In this document: positions 13,834-21,088 of the stretch, in pieces
How the letters are laid out: the number at the start of each line of letters is the position of its first letter
How positions within the stretch are numbered: position 1 is the first letter of the stretch
Source: a virus
Length of the DNA stretch: 21,088 nt
Direction: 5' to 3' (one strand)
IMG/VR virus record: IMGVR_UViG_3300035703_000446
Span: 1 to 21,088 of that record
Made by a program: the position numbers and the translations under genes
Notes under the pieces: generated by a model
What the model was told of the DNA's origin: nothing
The model's input: only the letters and a program-made list of their open reading frames with translations
Database searches by the model: none

Positions 13834-14012
13834 TTCATTCCCTTCTTGGCAGGTTTCGCGGGAGCCTTGGCTGGCTTGCCAGCTTTCTCGGCAGCCTTGC
13901 GTGCAGTGCTCAAAGCAATGGCCACGGCCTGCTTTTGAGGCTTGCCTGCCTTCATCTCGGTCTTGATGTTGCCCGAGATTGTCTTGCTGCTGTAGCCTTT
14001 TTTCAGTGGCAT
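13830..14012 (-). CDS. small Lys/Ala-rich basic protein (DUF6496-like)
   Basis: A 60-aa basic protein: [16 protein letters not shown], then [19 protein letters not shown], ending in a low-complexity [18 protein letters not shown] tail. The first about 35 residues match a short motif common in small phage and bacterial proteins of unknown role (DUF6496-type, recalled from memory). The start ATG 14012 has a GGAGAG SD. Its stop overlaps the next start in an ATGA arrangement (13830-13833), so the two are translationally coupled. Lys/Ala/Pro composition suggests nucleic-acid binding, but this is inference. It follows coat directly, so it may be a virion or packaging-related protein. Confidence 0.75.
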   Translation of the reverse strand: MPLKKGYSSKTISGNIKTEMKAGKPQKQAVAIALSTARKAAEKAGKPAKAPAKPAKKGMK

Positions 14013-14032
14013 GGTTCTCTCCAGTCAATGAA

Positions 14033-14058
14033 AGAGAGGGAGCCGAGGCCCCCTCTCT
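14033..14058 (-). terminator. hairpin after the coat gene, possible weak intrinsic terminator
   Basis: A perfect 8-bp stem (AGAGAGGG paired with CCCTCTCT) around a 10-nt GC-rich loop. It begins 8 nt beyond the coat stop codon. In the direction of transcription the stem is followed by TTCATTG, a poor U-tract, so full termination is unlikely; partial termination or 3'-end protection of the coat mRNA is more plausible. It lies just upstream of the SD of the next gene (14012). Confidence 0.5.
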
Positions 14059-14066
14059 CACTCAGC

Positions 14067-15335
14067 TTAGGTCTGGCTGAACAGGATGATGCCCGACATT
14101 TCAGGCTGCTTGTTCACCACACCGAACAAGGTATCGAGACGATACTTGGTCTTCATGGTGTTGATGTCGTAGAACTTCTGCATGACCAGTTCGATGCCCT
14201 GATCGGTCGAAGCACGCATGACTGCGGTGCCAGCGTCCGAGGGAACAGCGTAGCGGCCAGGCAAGATTTCCAGCGAGTCTTTTTGCCAGAAGGGGTTGAC
14301 GTTGGCAGCCACGGTGTTCAGGAAGGTGATGGCTGCGCCGTTTGCAGGCGTTGCGGTCACGTTCTTGTACTCGAGTTCTGCGTCGGTCGAACCACCACCC
14401 GAGATGATCGGGGGGCTGATCTGGACAACACCAGAGCCACCGGCACCAGACACGATCGCAGTGATGCGGAAGGTCTTGAGCTGGCCAGTGTCCTGCTTGG
14501 TGATGTGGTGCACAGCGTTCACGCCAGCGATGGTGAAGCAGTCGCCAACCTTGACCGTGCCACCGCCAACAGCGATGGTCAGGTTTTGGTAGCGGTTGTC
14601 CACGTTTTGGGTCTCGCCGGTACCAGCGGTCGAAGTTGCCTTCGGTGTGTAGTACTGGTTTGCACCGTTGACGGTCACGGTCGTGCCAGCAGCAGCGGTC
14701 AGGCGAGTTGCGTAGTCGAGCTTGTAGGTCTCGAACGAAGCCACCATGCCGATGTAGGCCTTCTCGTAGGCGGTCAGCGGCTTGCCGGTCAGGGTCTGAC
14801 GACCAGCCAGGTTGCTTGCCATGCCGTTGTAGTCGCGGGTCGACAGGGCCATGTAACGATCGAAGGACTGCACGCCCTGCTCGTTCATGATCGCTTCGGC
14901 CTGTGCCACATCGTCAAAGCCGGAGGCAGCAGCGGTGCGCTTGACAACGAGGGTACCCTGCTGGGATGCCACGTTCATCACGGCCACGTTGATGTCGCTG
15001 GCCAGCTTCTGCTTGGCAGCATCGCCCAGACGACCTTCTTGCAGGGCATCACGCAGTTCTTTGGCGGTCAACGTCCAAGGCACAGACTTGCTGAAGCCGA
15101 TGGTCGAAGGGACTGCCAACTGGGTGAAGTCCTTGAAGTTGGAGGTCATGTCAGTGCCATCAAAGGACTGAGCGATATAGGGCTGCGGACGCCAGATGAT
15201 GTCGTTCGTGCGCTCCATCATCGTCGAGTCGGTGTTGTAGACCGACACGTTGCGGGAGAGCACGAGAGCATCTTGGAAGCCCTCGAGGATGTCTTCGAAC
15301 GCTACGCGTTCTTCTTTGGAAAAGGCATTTGCCAT
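14067..15335 (-). CDS. major capsid protein (P22 gp5-like coat)
   Basis: A 422-aa HK97-fold coat protein resembling P22 gp5 (430 aa). The N-terminus (MANAFSKEERVAFEDILEGF, then SRNVSVYN and TNDIIWRPQPYI) and the segment VPWTLTAKELRDALQEGRLGD are typical. Residues of about 217-340 form an inserted beta-rich domain with VKVGDCFTIAGVNAVHHI and KQDTGQLKTFRI, matching the P22 coat insertion domain (I-domain). The C-terminus carries QKDSLEILPGRYAVP and the strand-rich end YDINTMKTKYRLDTLFGVVNKQPE. ATG 15335 has an AAGGA SD about 10 nt upstream, 23 nt after the scaffold gene. A GC-rich hairpin lies 8 nt after the stop, consistent with coat being expressed more than the genes behind it. Confidence 0.96.
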   Translation of the reverse strand: MANAFSKEERVAFEDILEGFQDALVLSRNVSVYNTDSTMMERTNDIIWRPQPYIAQSFDGTDMTSNFKDFTQLAVPSTIGFSKSVPWTLTAKELRDALQEGRLGDAAKQKLASDINVAVMNVASQQGTLVVKRTAAASGFDDVAQAEAIMNEQGVQSFDRYMALSTRDYNGMASNLAGRQTLTGKPLTAYEKAYIGMVASFETYKLDYATRLTAAAGTTVTVNGANQYYTPKATSTAGTGETQNVDNRYQNLTIAVGGGTVKVGDCFTIAGVNAVHHITKQDTGQLKTFRITAIVSGAGGSGVVQISPPIISGGGSTDAELEYKNVTATPANGAAITFLNTVAANVNPFWQKDSLEILPGRYAVPSDAGTAVMRASTDQGIELVMQKFYDINTMKTKYRLDTLFGVVNKQPEMSGIILFSQT

Positions 15336-15358
15336 GATTAAAGTTCCTTAAAAAAATG

Positions 15359-16255
15359 TCATGAGGACTGGCGCTTTTGCCGTTTGTACTGCATGACTTT
15401 AGTGAAGTCACCAGTCCTCTCAGCATCGGCACGCAGCCGTTCGAGGGTTGAGTCCACCGAACCAGACACACGTCCATTACCTTGGATCGTTTTCTCTGGC
15501 GGCGGGGCTGCCTTACGGTTCGTCACTTTCAATTGCGTCTCCAGTTTCGCTACCGCGAAGGCAAACTTCACGGGGTCGGTAATGCTTGAGAGTTCCTTTG
15601 CTTTCGCAGGGTTCTTGCCAAGCGCGTAAATAACAAGCGCGGGATTCTCCGAGCCTTGAAGCACGATGCCTTGCTGGGTGACAGAAAGGGACTCCTGCAC
15701 CGTTGCTTCCGCATCATCAAAGTCTTTGACCTTCAACTCGGCTTTCGCCTTGCCGTAGTTCTCCAACTTCGCCTGCCAAGTCTTCTGCTGATTCTCAGCT
15801 TCTGCCTTGGCCTTTGCTTCTGCCTCTTCCACTTGGCGCTTTTGGGCAAACCAATTGGTCAGGGCGGCTTCGTAAGCGTCAGAGTCGTAGTCGTGATCTT
15901 CGAGGGTTGGCTTCTTGCCCAGCGCGACCGGCTTGGTCTCAGTCTGGCTGGTCGATTTCAGCTTTTCCTCAAGTTCTCGCTTCTCTCTCTGCAACTCCCG
16001 ATAGTTCTTACGCAACTCGCGTACCCACTTGGGCGCTGGTTCTTCATCATTGGTGGGCGGCGCTTCCTCACCGATGGACACCACGACTTCGTTTTCGTCA
16101 TCGTCCTCGTTGCTGTCGTCTGCATCGCCTTGATTGCCATTGCCTTCGGAATTGTTCTCGTCGGCGTTGTGCTCGTCTTGGTTCTGCTCATCGTCCAGCA
16201 GGACGTTGTCGTCATCTTGGTCTTGATCTCCTGATACTGCCTTTTTCACGTTCAT
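15359..16255 (-). CDS. scaffolding protein (P22 gp8-like)
   Basis: A 298-aa internal scaffold that would guide coat assembly and leave before packaging; P22 gp8 is 303 aa. Residues 10-75 are extremely acidic, with long runs of D, E and N. A charged helix follows (REL.KNYRELQREKRELEEKL, about 78-98) and then a Lys/Ala/Glu coiled coil at about 125-165. The protein ends in a basic helix (ERTGDFTKVMQYKRQKRQSS), the expected coat-binding end by analogy with P22. It lies between portal and coat genes, the invariant scaffold position. ATG 16255 is fixed because an in-frame TGA lies five codons upstream; the SD is weak. Sequence identity to P22 is not obvious, so the call relies on composition, length, C-terminus and synteny. 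Confidence 0.88.
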   Translation of the reverse strand: MNVKKAVSGDQDQDDDNVLLDDEQNQDEHNADENNSEGNGNQGDADDSNEDDDENEVVVSIGEEAPPTNDEEPAPKWVRELRKNYRELQREKRELEEKLKSTSQTETKPVALGKKPTLEDHDYDSDAYEAALTNWFAQKRQVEEAEAKAKAEAENQQKTWQAKLENYGKAKAELKVKDFDDAEATVQESLSVTQQGIVLQGSENPALVIYALGKNPAKAKELSSITDPVKFAFAVAKLETQLKVTNRKAAPPPEKTIQGNGRVSGSVDSTLERLRADAERTGDFTKVMQYKRQKRQSS

Positions 16256-16274
16256 TGCTTGACCCCATCAAACT

Positions 16275-16296
16275 CACCCATGGAAGCGGCTGGGTG
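16275..16296 (-). other. small inverted repeat between portal and scaffold genes
   Basis: A perfect 6-bp inverted repeat (cacccA / tgggtg) with a 10-nt loop in the 55-bp gap between portal stop and scaffold start. No T-run follows it in the transcription direction, so it is not an intrinsic terminator. It could form a weak mRNA hairpin upstream of the scaffold ribosome-binding region. Chance occurrence is quite possible. Confidence 0.2.
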
Positions 16297-16310
16297 GATA
16301 CCGCATATCG

Positions 16311-18404
16311 CTATTCTGCCACCGGACTGACCGGTTGCACAGGTTGTTGCATCTGGGCCATCTGCTGCGCGGCCAATTCTGCGCTGCCGATGGTCTGGAT
16401 TGCACGGATTGCCTGATCCTGTTCTGCCCCAGAAACATCGGCCATGGTCTTGACCGTCTGGGCGCGTTTGAGTTCTGCCGAGGCGACCGTCTCGATGGTG
16501 TCGGCACGAGCCTTGGCTGCCTTGGCCACGGCTTCTTCGGCGGCTGCCTGCAAGAAGATCGAGTTCGGGTCTTCGGGCTGGTTGGCCTTGGCCTGCATCA
16601 TCTCTTCCATCTCGGCCTTGGTCGGCTGCACCACACCGAGCATGATCAGCTTGCGACGGAAGAAGTCGCGCACGTCGCTGATGCCCTCGCCTTCCATGTT
16701 CATCATGGCCATGGCACCGAGCACCTGCATGGTCTCGGGGTCTTGGGTGATTGCCATCATGCCGGTCAGGGCGCGGACAGTTGCCGAGCGTCGGCTGGAC
16801 GAGGATGGGCCAACGTCCACGGCCACATCAAACTTGGCGTTCGACAGGTCGTTCTCGTAGAGCGTCTCGCCGGTCTTTTCGTCGACCGTTGGGCGCAGCA
16901 GTTCGACCGAGTCCACCTCGTTTTGGCTGCCGACCGTCTTCATCTTGCGGCCTGGTTCGACCAGAATGTCTTGCGCCATGGACAGCCAGATTTCACCCGA
17001 GCGCTTCACGGCCTTGGCCATGTTGCTCATGTAGATGAAGGTCTGCATGTCCAGCTTGTTCTGGATCAACTCCACGGCCTTGCCGGAGATGTTCGAGACG
17101 ATCTTCTCAGCGCCCTCTTGGTTGCCCAAAATCTGCTGCATGTCCTGCTCAGTGATTTGCAGCAGTGCGGCCATGGCAGGCGGGATGGCAGGCGGTCGGG
17201 TGTAGGCCACGGGGCCAGACACAGCCAGGTTGCCGTTGGCATCCGTGATCGGGTTGATCAGCAGGTAGGGGTAGTTCTTGATGTTGTCCTCAGACCACAT
17301 GACCTGATGGCCGGAGACTTGCTCGGGGGTCAGGATGGGTTTCTCGACCGAGGACAAGGCGCTGATCTCGCCCAGCTTAGACAGCTGCATGTTCTTCAAG
17401 CGCTGCGAGTCCTTGGCCAGACGGACGTGGCCCATGCAGCGCTCGACGTTGTCGATGAACCAGCGCTTGCCGTAGACCGGCACGATGGGGATGCACTTGC
17501 CTGCGATGTAGCCCATGTCGTCAAGGACACGAGCGCCGTTCAGGATGTACTTGTGCACCCGGCGGCGCTTGATGCGCTTTTGGCGCACCTCTTTGAAGCC
17601 GGTCGCAAGCAGGGTTTCCTCGAGCATTTCGTCGGCCTCGAAGTCGGCATCACGGTACCGAACCTCCTGCGCGTCCAGCCCTTCGAAGATGCGCACGGTC
17701 TCGCTGGTCTCTTCGATGCGGTAGTACTCGGCCACATAAACCACGTCGGGCGTGAGCCAGTCGAACTCGTGCTGGTAGACCTCCTTGGGCCAGCTGGCCG
17801 GGTTGTCGCCGTACTCATCCTCGTAGGCATCGCGGGTCAGGGCGGTCAGCACAAAGCAGCGCTTGGCATCGGCCTTGTCCTGGCGCTTTGCGTTCAGGTC
17901 AAAGAACACCGACGAGTCGGCATCAAAGATCGGTTCGATGCGGATTCGCTGGCGCTCGTCCTCTGCATCCTCGTCGTCCTCGTATTCGGCACGCAAGCGC
18001 CAGGCACCAAAGCCACCCCCGACAGCCTCCTCAAAGGCGTTGTCGTAGGCTTCCTCGGCACCGGAGTCCTGCTCGTCAGCGCGGTAGAGGCCATCGCACA
18101 CGTCGGCCAGCTTGTCGTTCTTGGTGCCATCCTTGGAGATGAAGTCGACCGTGATTCGGTTGTTGCGGTACTCGTTGAAGATGCGCAGGACAGCCAAGTG
18201 GATTTTGTTGACCTCGAACTTGGGCTTGTTCTCGAACTGCTCACCCAGTGGGCCTTCCCACTGCGATCCAGCGATTGAATAGAAGCGGCGGTCTTGCAGG
18301 CACTGCAAGCGCTCGTCACGCAGGGCGGACTGAATCTTGTCGAATTCAGCCATCGCTTCTGCGTGGATTGCAGCGAGGCGCTGCTCTTTGGTAAGTCTGG
18401 CCAT
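16311..18404 (-). CDS. portal protein (P22 gp1-like)
   Basis: A 697-aa protein similar in length to the P22 portal (725 aa). It forms the dodecameric ring at one capsid vertex through which DNA enters and leaves and to which the tail attaches. Family-like segments include an N-terminal helical region (LTKEQRLAAIHAEAMAEF), WEGPLGEQFENKPKFEVNKI, EYRNNRITVDF, VGGGFGAWRLRAEYEDDEDA, and GKCIPIVPVYGKRWFIDN in the middle. The last about 100 residues form a long Ala/Gln-rich helix, which would match the portal barrel, ending PVQPVSPVAE. ATG 18404 has a GAGGA SD and sits 27 nt after the large terminase. The scaffolding gene follows 55 nt later. Confidence 0.95.
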   Translation of the reverse strand: MARLTKEQRLAAIHAEAMAEFDKIQSALRDERLQCLQDRRFYSIAGSQWEGPLGEQFENKPKFEVNKIHLAVLRIFNEYRNNRITVDFISKDGTKNDKLADVCDGLYRADEQDSGAEEAYDNAFEEAVGGGFGAWRLRAEYEDDEDAEDERQRIRIEPIFDADSSVFFDLNAKRQDKADAKRCFVLTALTRDAYEDEYGDNPASWPKEVYQHEFDWLTPDVVYVAEYYRIEETSETVRIFEGLDAQEVRYRDADFEADEMLEETLLATGFKEVRQKRIKRRRVHKYILNGARVLDDMGYIAGKCIPIVPVYGKRWFIDNVERCMGHVRLAKDSQRLKNMQLSKLGEISALSSVEKPILTPEQVSGHQVMWSEDNIKNYPYLLINPITDANGNLAVSGPVAYTRPPAIPPAMAALLQITEQDMQQILGNQEGAEKIVSNISGKAVELIQNKLDMQTFIYMSNMAKAVKRSGEIWLSMAQDILVEPGRKMKTVGSQNEVDSVELLRPTVDEKTGETLYENDLSNAKFDVAVDVGPSSSSRRSATVRALTGMMAITQDPETMQVLGAMAMMNMEGEGISDVRDFFRRKLIMLGVVQPTKAEMEEMMQAKANQPEDPNSIFLQAAAEEAVAKAAKARADTIETVASAELKRAQTVKTMADVSGAEQDQAIRAIQTIGSAELAAQQMAQMQQPVQPVSPVAE

Positions 18405-18431
18405 GTCAAGTCCTCATTTTGTGTGCATTAT

Positions 18432-19658
18432 CTACCACCGGTTGCTGGTAGGTAAAGCGGCGACTGCGGTTGGCTTTGTGGAAACTGCCCGGCGCACACC
18501 CTCGCAGGCGTACCGGAGCGCGTCTATCACGTGGTTCTTTTTGTCCTCGAGCACCGGCAGGATTTTGCCGGTCAGCGGGTCGGTCTTGTAGGAGTAGAGC
18601 GTCAGTTCGTCGATGGTGTGCTTGCAGCGCGGGTGCACAACGATGTCGTAGGACTTGAGCCATTCGACCCCTTCCTCGACCGACTTGGGGCCTTTGACTG
18701 CGGCCATGATCTTTGGAAAGCCGTGCTTGCGCATGTGCGAAATCGTCTCGGGTCGTGCAGAGTCGGCCACAAGCGGCCACTTCTCGGCCTGCGGAATGGT
18801 CATGAACAGATCGGGCGTGTCCATGATTTCGCAGCCGATCTGGTAGGCCTCGAAGTCGATGTAAAGCGTGCGGCCAATGATGTGGCAGCGCACCAGCACG
18901 GTCGGGTCGGAGGCGAAGCCCCAGTCAGCGCCCAGGCGGTGCGTTGCATCGGCAGGCGATTCGAACTCCTCGATGCGCCAGTTCTTGAACACCCGAGATT
19001 CGCTGTTGCGCAGGTATTCGCCCAGCCAGACGTGGGCGTACTTGTCCGGGTCTCGGCGCTTGTCGTACTCCATTTCCTCGCGCAGCACTTCGGGGAACCA
19101 AGGGTTGTCGGTGTAGTTCACGCGCACCACTTGGCAGCCAGGCGGCGGGGAGGGGCCTCGCAGGAGCAGGTCGACCGGGTCGTCGGAGCTGCGCGGGTTC
19201 CATGTGAACCACAACTCAGAGCCTGGTTTGCGCAGGGTCGGGCGCAGCAGGTCAAGGCTGCGCTGGGAAAGCGACTGAGCTTCCTCGACCCAAGCGCAGT
19301 CGTAGCCTTCGAGCGACTTGATCGAGTCGGCGGTGTGGTTTTGCATGCCTTGGAAGATGATGCGACCGTCGCCCTTCTTGGACTTGATCACAGCGTCCTG
19401 CACCTCGAAGTAGGCACCGGCGTTCATGGACTCAATCTTGAGTTCGAGCAGGCGCTTGACTGACTGGTTCAAGGATTTCTGGATTTCCCGCACGCACACG
19501 CTGCTGCGCTTTTGGTCGAGGATGTGGGCCTCGACCATCATCTCGGCAAAGGTGTGCGACTTGCCCGAGCCTCGGCCCCCCCAAGCCCCCTTATAGCGGC
19601 TTGGGTCGAGCATGGGCACAGCCCAGGCGGGGGTTTCAATCTTCAGCGTCTTTGCCAC
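18432..19658 (-). CDS. terL: terminase large subunit (PBSX-type, Terminase_3)
   Basis: ATPase/nuclease that drives DNA into the prohead through the portal. Counting from the GTG at 19658 (408 aa): Walker A GGRGSGKS at 27-34, Walker B CAWVEEAQ at 121-128, and a coupling motif with WFTWNPRSSDDP at about 150-161. The RNase-H-like nuclease follows with acidic residues in GADWGF (D245), VADSARPE (D299) and HVIDALRY (D379). The motif set fits the PBSX-type large terminase rather than the P22 gp2 type. The start is uncertain: the frame also has a GTG at 19700, which adds 14 residues (MRRWSSQRSSESSS) with no recognisable SD. I chose 19658 because AKTLKIETPAWAVP looks like the usual family N-terminus. 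Either start overlaps the small-subunit gene. Confidence 0.96.
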   Translation of the reverse strand: MAKTLKIETPAWAVPMLDPSRYKGAWGGRGSGKSHTFAEMMVEAHILDQKRSSVCVREIQKSLNQSVKRLLELKIESMNAGAYFEVQDAVIKSKKGDGRIIFQGMQNHTADSIKSLEGYDCAWVEEAQSLSQRSLDLLRPTLRKPGSELWFTWNPRSSDDPVDLLLRGPSPPPGCQVVRVNYTDNPWFPEVLREEMEYDKRRDPDKYAHVWLGEYLRNSESRVFKNWRIEEFESPADATHRLGADWGFASDPTVLVRCHIIGRTLYIDFEAYQIGCEIMDTPDLFMTIPQAEKWPLVADSARPETISHMRKHGFPKIMAAVKGPKSVEEGVEWLKSYDIVVHPRCKHTIDELTLYSYKTDPLTGKILPVLEDKKNHVIDALRYACEGVRRAVSTKPTAVAALPTSNRW

Positions 19659-20073
19659 GGATGACGACTCGCTCGATCTTTGTGAACTCCAGCGGCGCAC
19701 CGTCTGCGCCGGTCAACTCGTGCTGCTGCACCTCTTTCCAGCGCATCTGGGTCTTTGACCACCAGATCATGGCAGCGGTGTCGCCTCCCATGGCCTTTTG
19801 GAAAAGGGTGCGGCCAACACCGGAGTTGGCCTTGGCCTTGCCAGAGATCAGTTCCTGAGCGAAGTGCTTGCGCAGGGTGTCGGTGTCGATTCCGTTGCGC
19901 ACCAGCACAGCGATCTGCTCGATGGGCAGACCGTAGCCAGACATGGCCTCGACCTGTTTGCGCTCTGCGTCGGTGGGTTCAAAGGCCATCCGGCCAGCGC
20001 CCTCCCGAGCGCCTCCGTGTCCGTTTTCCTTTTTTACTGTCGATTTTTCAAGTTTGGGCTTCTTCGTTGCCAT
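19636..20073 (-). CDS. terS: terminase small subunit (putative)
   Basis: A 145-aa protein immediately upstream of the large terminase, the normal place of the DNA-recognition subunit of the packaging motor. The N-terminus is Lys/Gly-rich and basic (GGAREGAGR at about 20-28). Residues 33-75 look like a helix-turn-helix (DAERKQVEAMSGYGLPIEQIA followed by GIDTDTLRKHF). A second conserved stretch, AMGGDTAAMIWWSKTQMRWK, is typical of phage small terminase or terminase-associated HTH proteins that select DNA for packaging. The start is ATG 20073 with a strong SD (GGAGG, 6 nt spacing) inside the end of the methyltransferase gene. The call rests on the HTH, the conserved tail and position. It is not an obvious relative of P22 gp3. 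Confidence 0.75.
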   Translation of the reverse strand: MATKKPKLEKSTVKKENGHGGAREGAGRMAFEPTDAERKQVEAMSGYGLPIEQIAVLVRNGIDTDTLRKHFAQELISGKAKANSGVGRTLFQKAMGGDTAAMIWWSKTQMRWKEVQQHELTGADGAPLEFTKIERVVIRGKDAED

Positions 20074-21088
20074 CTTTAACCTCCGCGAAAGGTTCGCCTG
20101 TTTCTGCGTGAATTGCTATTTTGCCAGTGAATTGCTGCCACCGTTTGACGATCACGTCGCAGTACTTTGGGTCTAGTTCCATGATTCTGGCCACCCGACC
20201 GTTCTTCTCGGCAGCAATCAGGGTGGTGCCGGAGCCACCGAAGGAGTCCAGCACGATGTCGCCACCCTTGGTGTTGTTGAGCAGCTGGTACTCGAACAGG
20301 GCCACCGGTTTCATGGTTGGATGTTCCCCGTTTCTGGCTGGCTTGTCGAACTCGAGGATGGTCGTCTGCTTGCGGTCGGATGCCCAAAGGTGCCCGGCTC
20401 CATCTTTCCACCCATAGAGGCAGGGTTCGTGCTGCCACTGGTAGTCCTGGCGACCGAGCACCAGGCTGGACTTTTTCCAGATCAGGCACTGGCGAACTGT
20501 CCAGCCAGCGTCTTTGGCTGCGCCTCGGAAGTTGTAGCCTTCGCTGTCGGCGTGCCAGATGTAGAAAACTGCACCGGCTTTCATGACCGTGTCGGCTGCG
20601 GTGTAAGCATCGCGCAAGAACTGGCGGAATTGATCGTCGCCCATCGAGTCGTTTTTGATGGTCAGCTTTTCCTTGGTGCCACCCTCGTAGGCCACGTTGT
20701 AGGGTGGATCGGTCAGCCACATGTCCACGGCTTGGGCTTCGCAGAGCTTTGCCAAGTCGTCAACGCTGGTGGAGTCACCACACAGCAGGCGGTGCTTGCC
20801 CATGACCCAAATGTCGCCTGGACGGGTGATTGGGTTCTCGGCCAGCGCGGGAGCGTCGTCTGGGTCGGTCAGGCCTTCTTCGACTTCCACCGGCATGAGG
20901 GCTTTGATTTCCTCGTCGGAGAAGCCTGTGAGTTCGAGGTCAAAGCCTAAGTCGCCCAACTCGGCCAACTCAAGCGCCAGCAGATCGTTGTCCCACCCGG
21001 CGTTCAAGGCCAGCTTGTTGTCGGCCAGCACGTAGGCCTTTTTCTGGGCGTCTGACCAGCCTTTGGCGACCATGACCGGCAATGATGC
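20048..21088 (-). CDS. DNA methyltransferase with ParB-like N-terminal domain (5' partial)
   Basis: Predicted N6-adenine or N4-cytosine DNA methyltransferase fused to the end of a ParB-like domain. The frame stays open to the right window edge, so the start is missing; the first visible candidate (TTG at 21082) lies inside the ParB-like part and is not a credible start. From 21082, residues 1-65 (VMVAKGWSDAQ, ADNKLALNAGW) match the end of the ParB-type domain common in phage methylases. The catalytic motif DPPY is at about 125-128, a target-recognition region with LVLGRQDYQWQHEP follows, and the AdoMet-binding FGGSGT motif is at about 281-286, then a MELDPKYC strand. Catalytic motif before AdoMet motif is the beta-class order. 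Its end overlaps the terminase small-subunit gene by 26 nt, so it belongs to the packaging operon. Likely role is modifying phage DNA against host restriction; the target base is unknown. Confidence 0.9.
   Translation of the reverse strand, partial: ASLPVMVAKGWSDAQKKAYVLADNKLALNAGWDNDLLALELAELGDLGFDLELTGFSDEEIKALMPVEVEEGLTDPDDAPALAENPITRPGDIWVMGKHRLLCGDSTSVDDLAKLCEAQAVDMWLTDPPYNVAYEGGTKEKLTIKNDSMGDDQFRQFLRDAYTAADTVMKAGAVFYIWHADSEGYNFRGAAKDAGWTVRQCLIWKKSSLVLGRQDYQWQHEPCLYGWKDGAGHLWASDRKQTTILEFDKPARNGEHPTMKPVALFEYQLLNNTKGGDIVLDSFGGSGTTLIAAEKNGRVARIMELDPKYCDVIVKRWQQFTGKIAIHAETGEPFAEVKDGNEEAQT

Noticed and set aside
13834-14061. Upstream extension of the 102-aa gene to a 178-aa product
   Set aside because: The extension is an out-of-frame read of the 60-aa basic protein. 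The ATG at 13833 has a good SD and an ATGA overlap.
13935-15341. Long plus-strand open frame (468 codons) opposite the coat gene
   Set aside because: The translation is compositionally skewed (Val/His/Gly/Asp) with no recognisable motif, while the opposite strand encodes a clear P22-type coat protein.
16335-18278. Long plus-strand open frame (647 codons) opposite the portal gene
   Set aside because: It is a mirror of the codon bias of the portal gene: low-complexity His/Val/Leu/Gly-rich translation, no domain, no SD, and every supported gene is on the minus strand.
19659-19700. GTG at 19700 as the start of the large terminase
   Set aside because: It adds a Ser/Arg-rich stretch unlike terminase N-termini, with no SD, and increases overlap with the small-subunit gene. 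It is not excluded, only less likely.

Overview
The window is about 21 kb of a tailed-phage (podovirus) genome or prophage. It carries the packaging, head, tail, DNA-ejection and lysis genes. Every supported gene lies on the minus strand, so transcription runs from the right edge to the left. Genes mostly touch or overlap by a few bases and most have a purine-rich Shine-Dalgarno site, as in one long late operon. The DNA is GC-rich and the host is probably a proteobacterium; a freshwater betaproteobacterium is only a guess. No integrase, repressor, tRNA or host gene is visible, so lytic or temperate lifestyle cannot be decided.

Right part (21088 to 14033): a 5'-truncated DNA methyltransferase with a ParB-type N-terminus, terminase small and large subunits, a P22-type portal, an acidic scaffolding protein and a P22 gp5-like coat protein. 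A hairpin resembling a weak terminator follows the coat gene.

Middle (14012 to 8187): small basic or hypothetical proteins are interleaved with clear counterparts of P22 gp4 (portal-tail adaptor) and gp10 (tail hub/DNA stabilisation). Next come a fibre-like protein with a C1q/TNF-like C-terminus and two small accessory proteins. A 53-aa gene with a GTG start (11533-11694) is hidden between two longer genes.

Left part (8106 to 1): a cupin-fold protein, three DNA-ejection proteins in the P22 order gp7-gp20-gp16, and a tail protein with a P22-tailspike-like head-binding domain but no catalytic beta-helix. Three paralogous short fibre-tip-like proteins follow, with two small probable tail-fibre-assembly proteins between the first and second. 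The end holds a one-TM holin-like protein, an L-alanyl-D-glutamate-peptidase-type endolysin and the first codons of another gene.

Gene order matches the P22 morphogenesis module (terminase, portal, scaffold, coat, gp4, gp10, ejection proteins, tailspike). It is combined with a PBSX-type large terminase and a different receptor-binding arrangement. The least explained parts are the short paralogous fibre modules next to a truncated tailspike adaptor, the knob protein in the tail-needle position, and the cluster of small basic proteins around the capsid genes.
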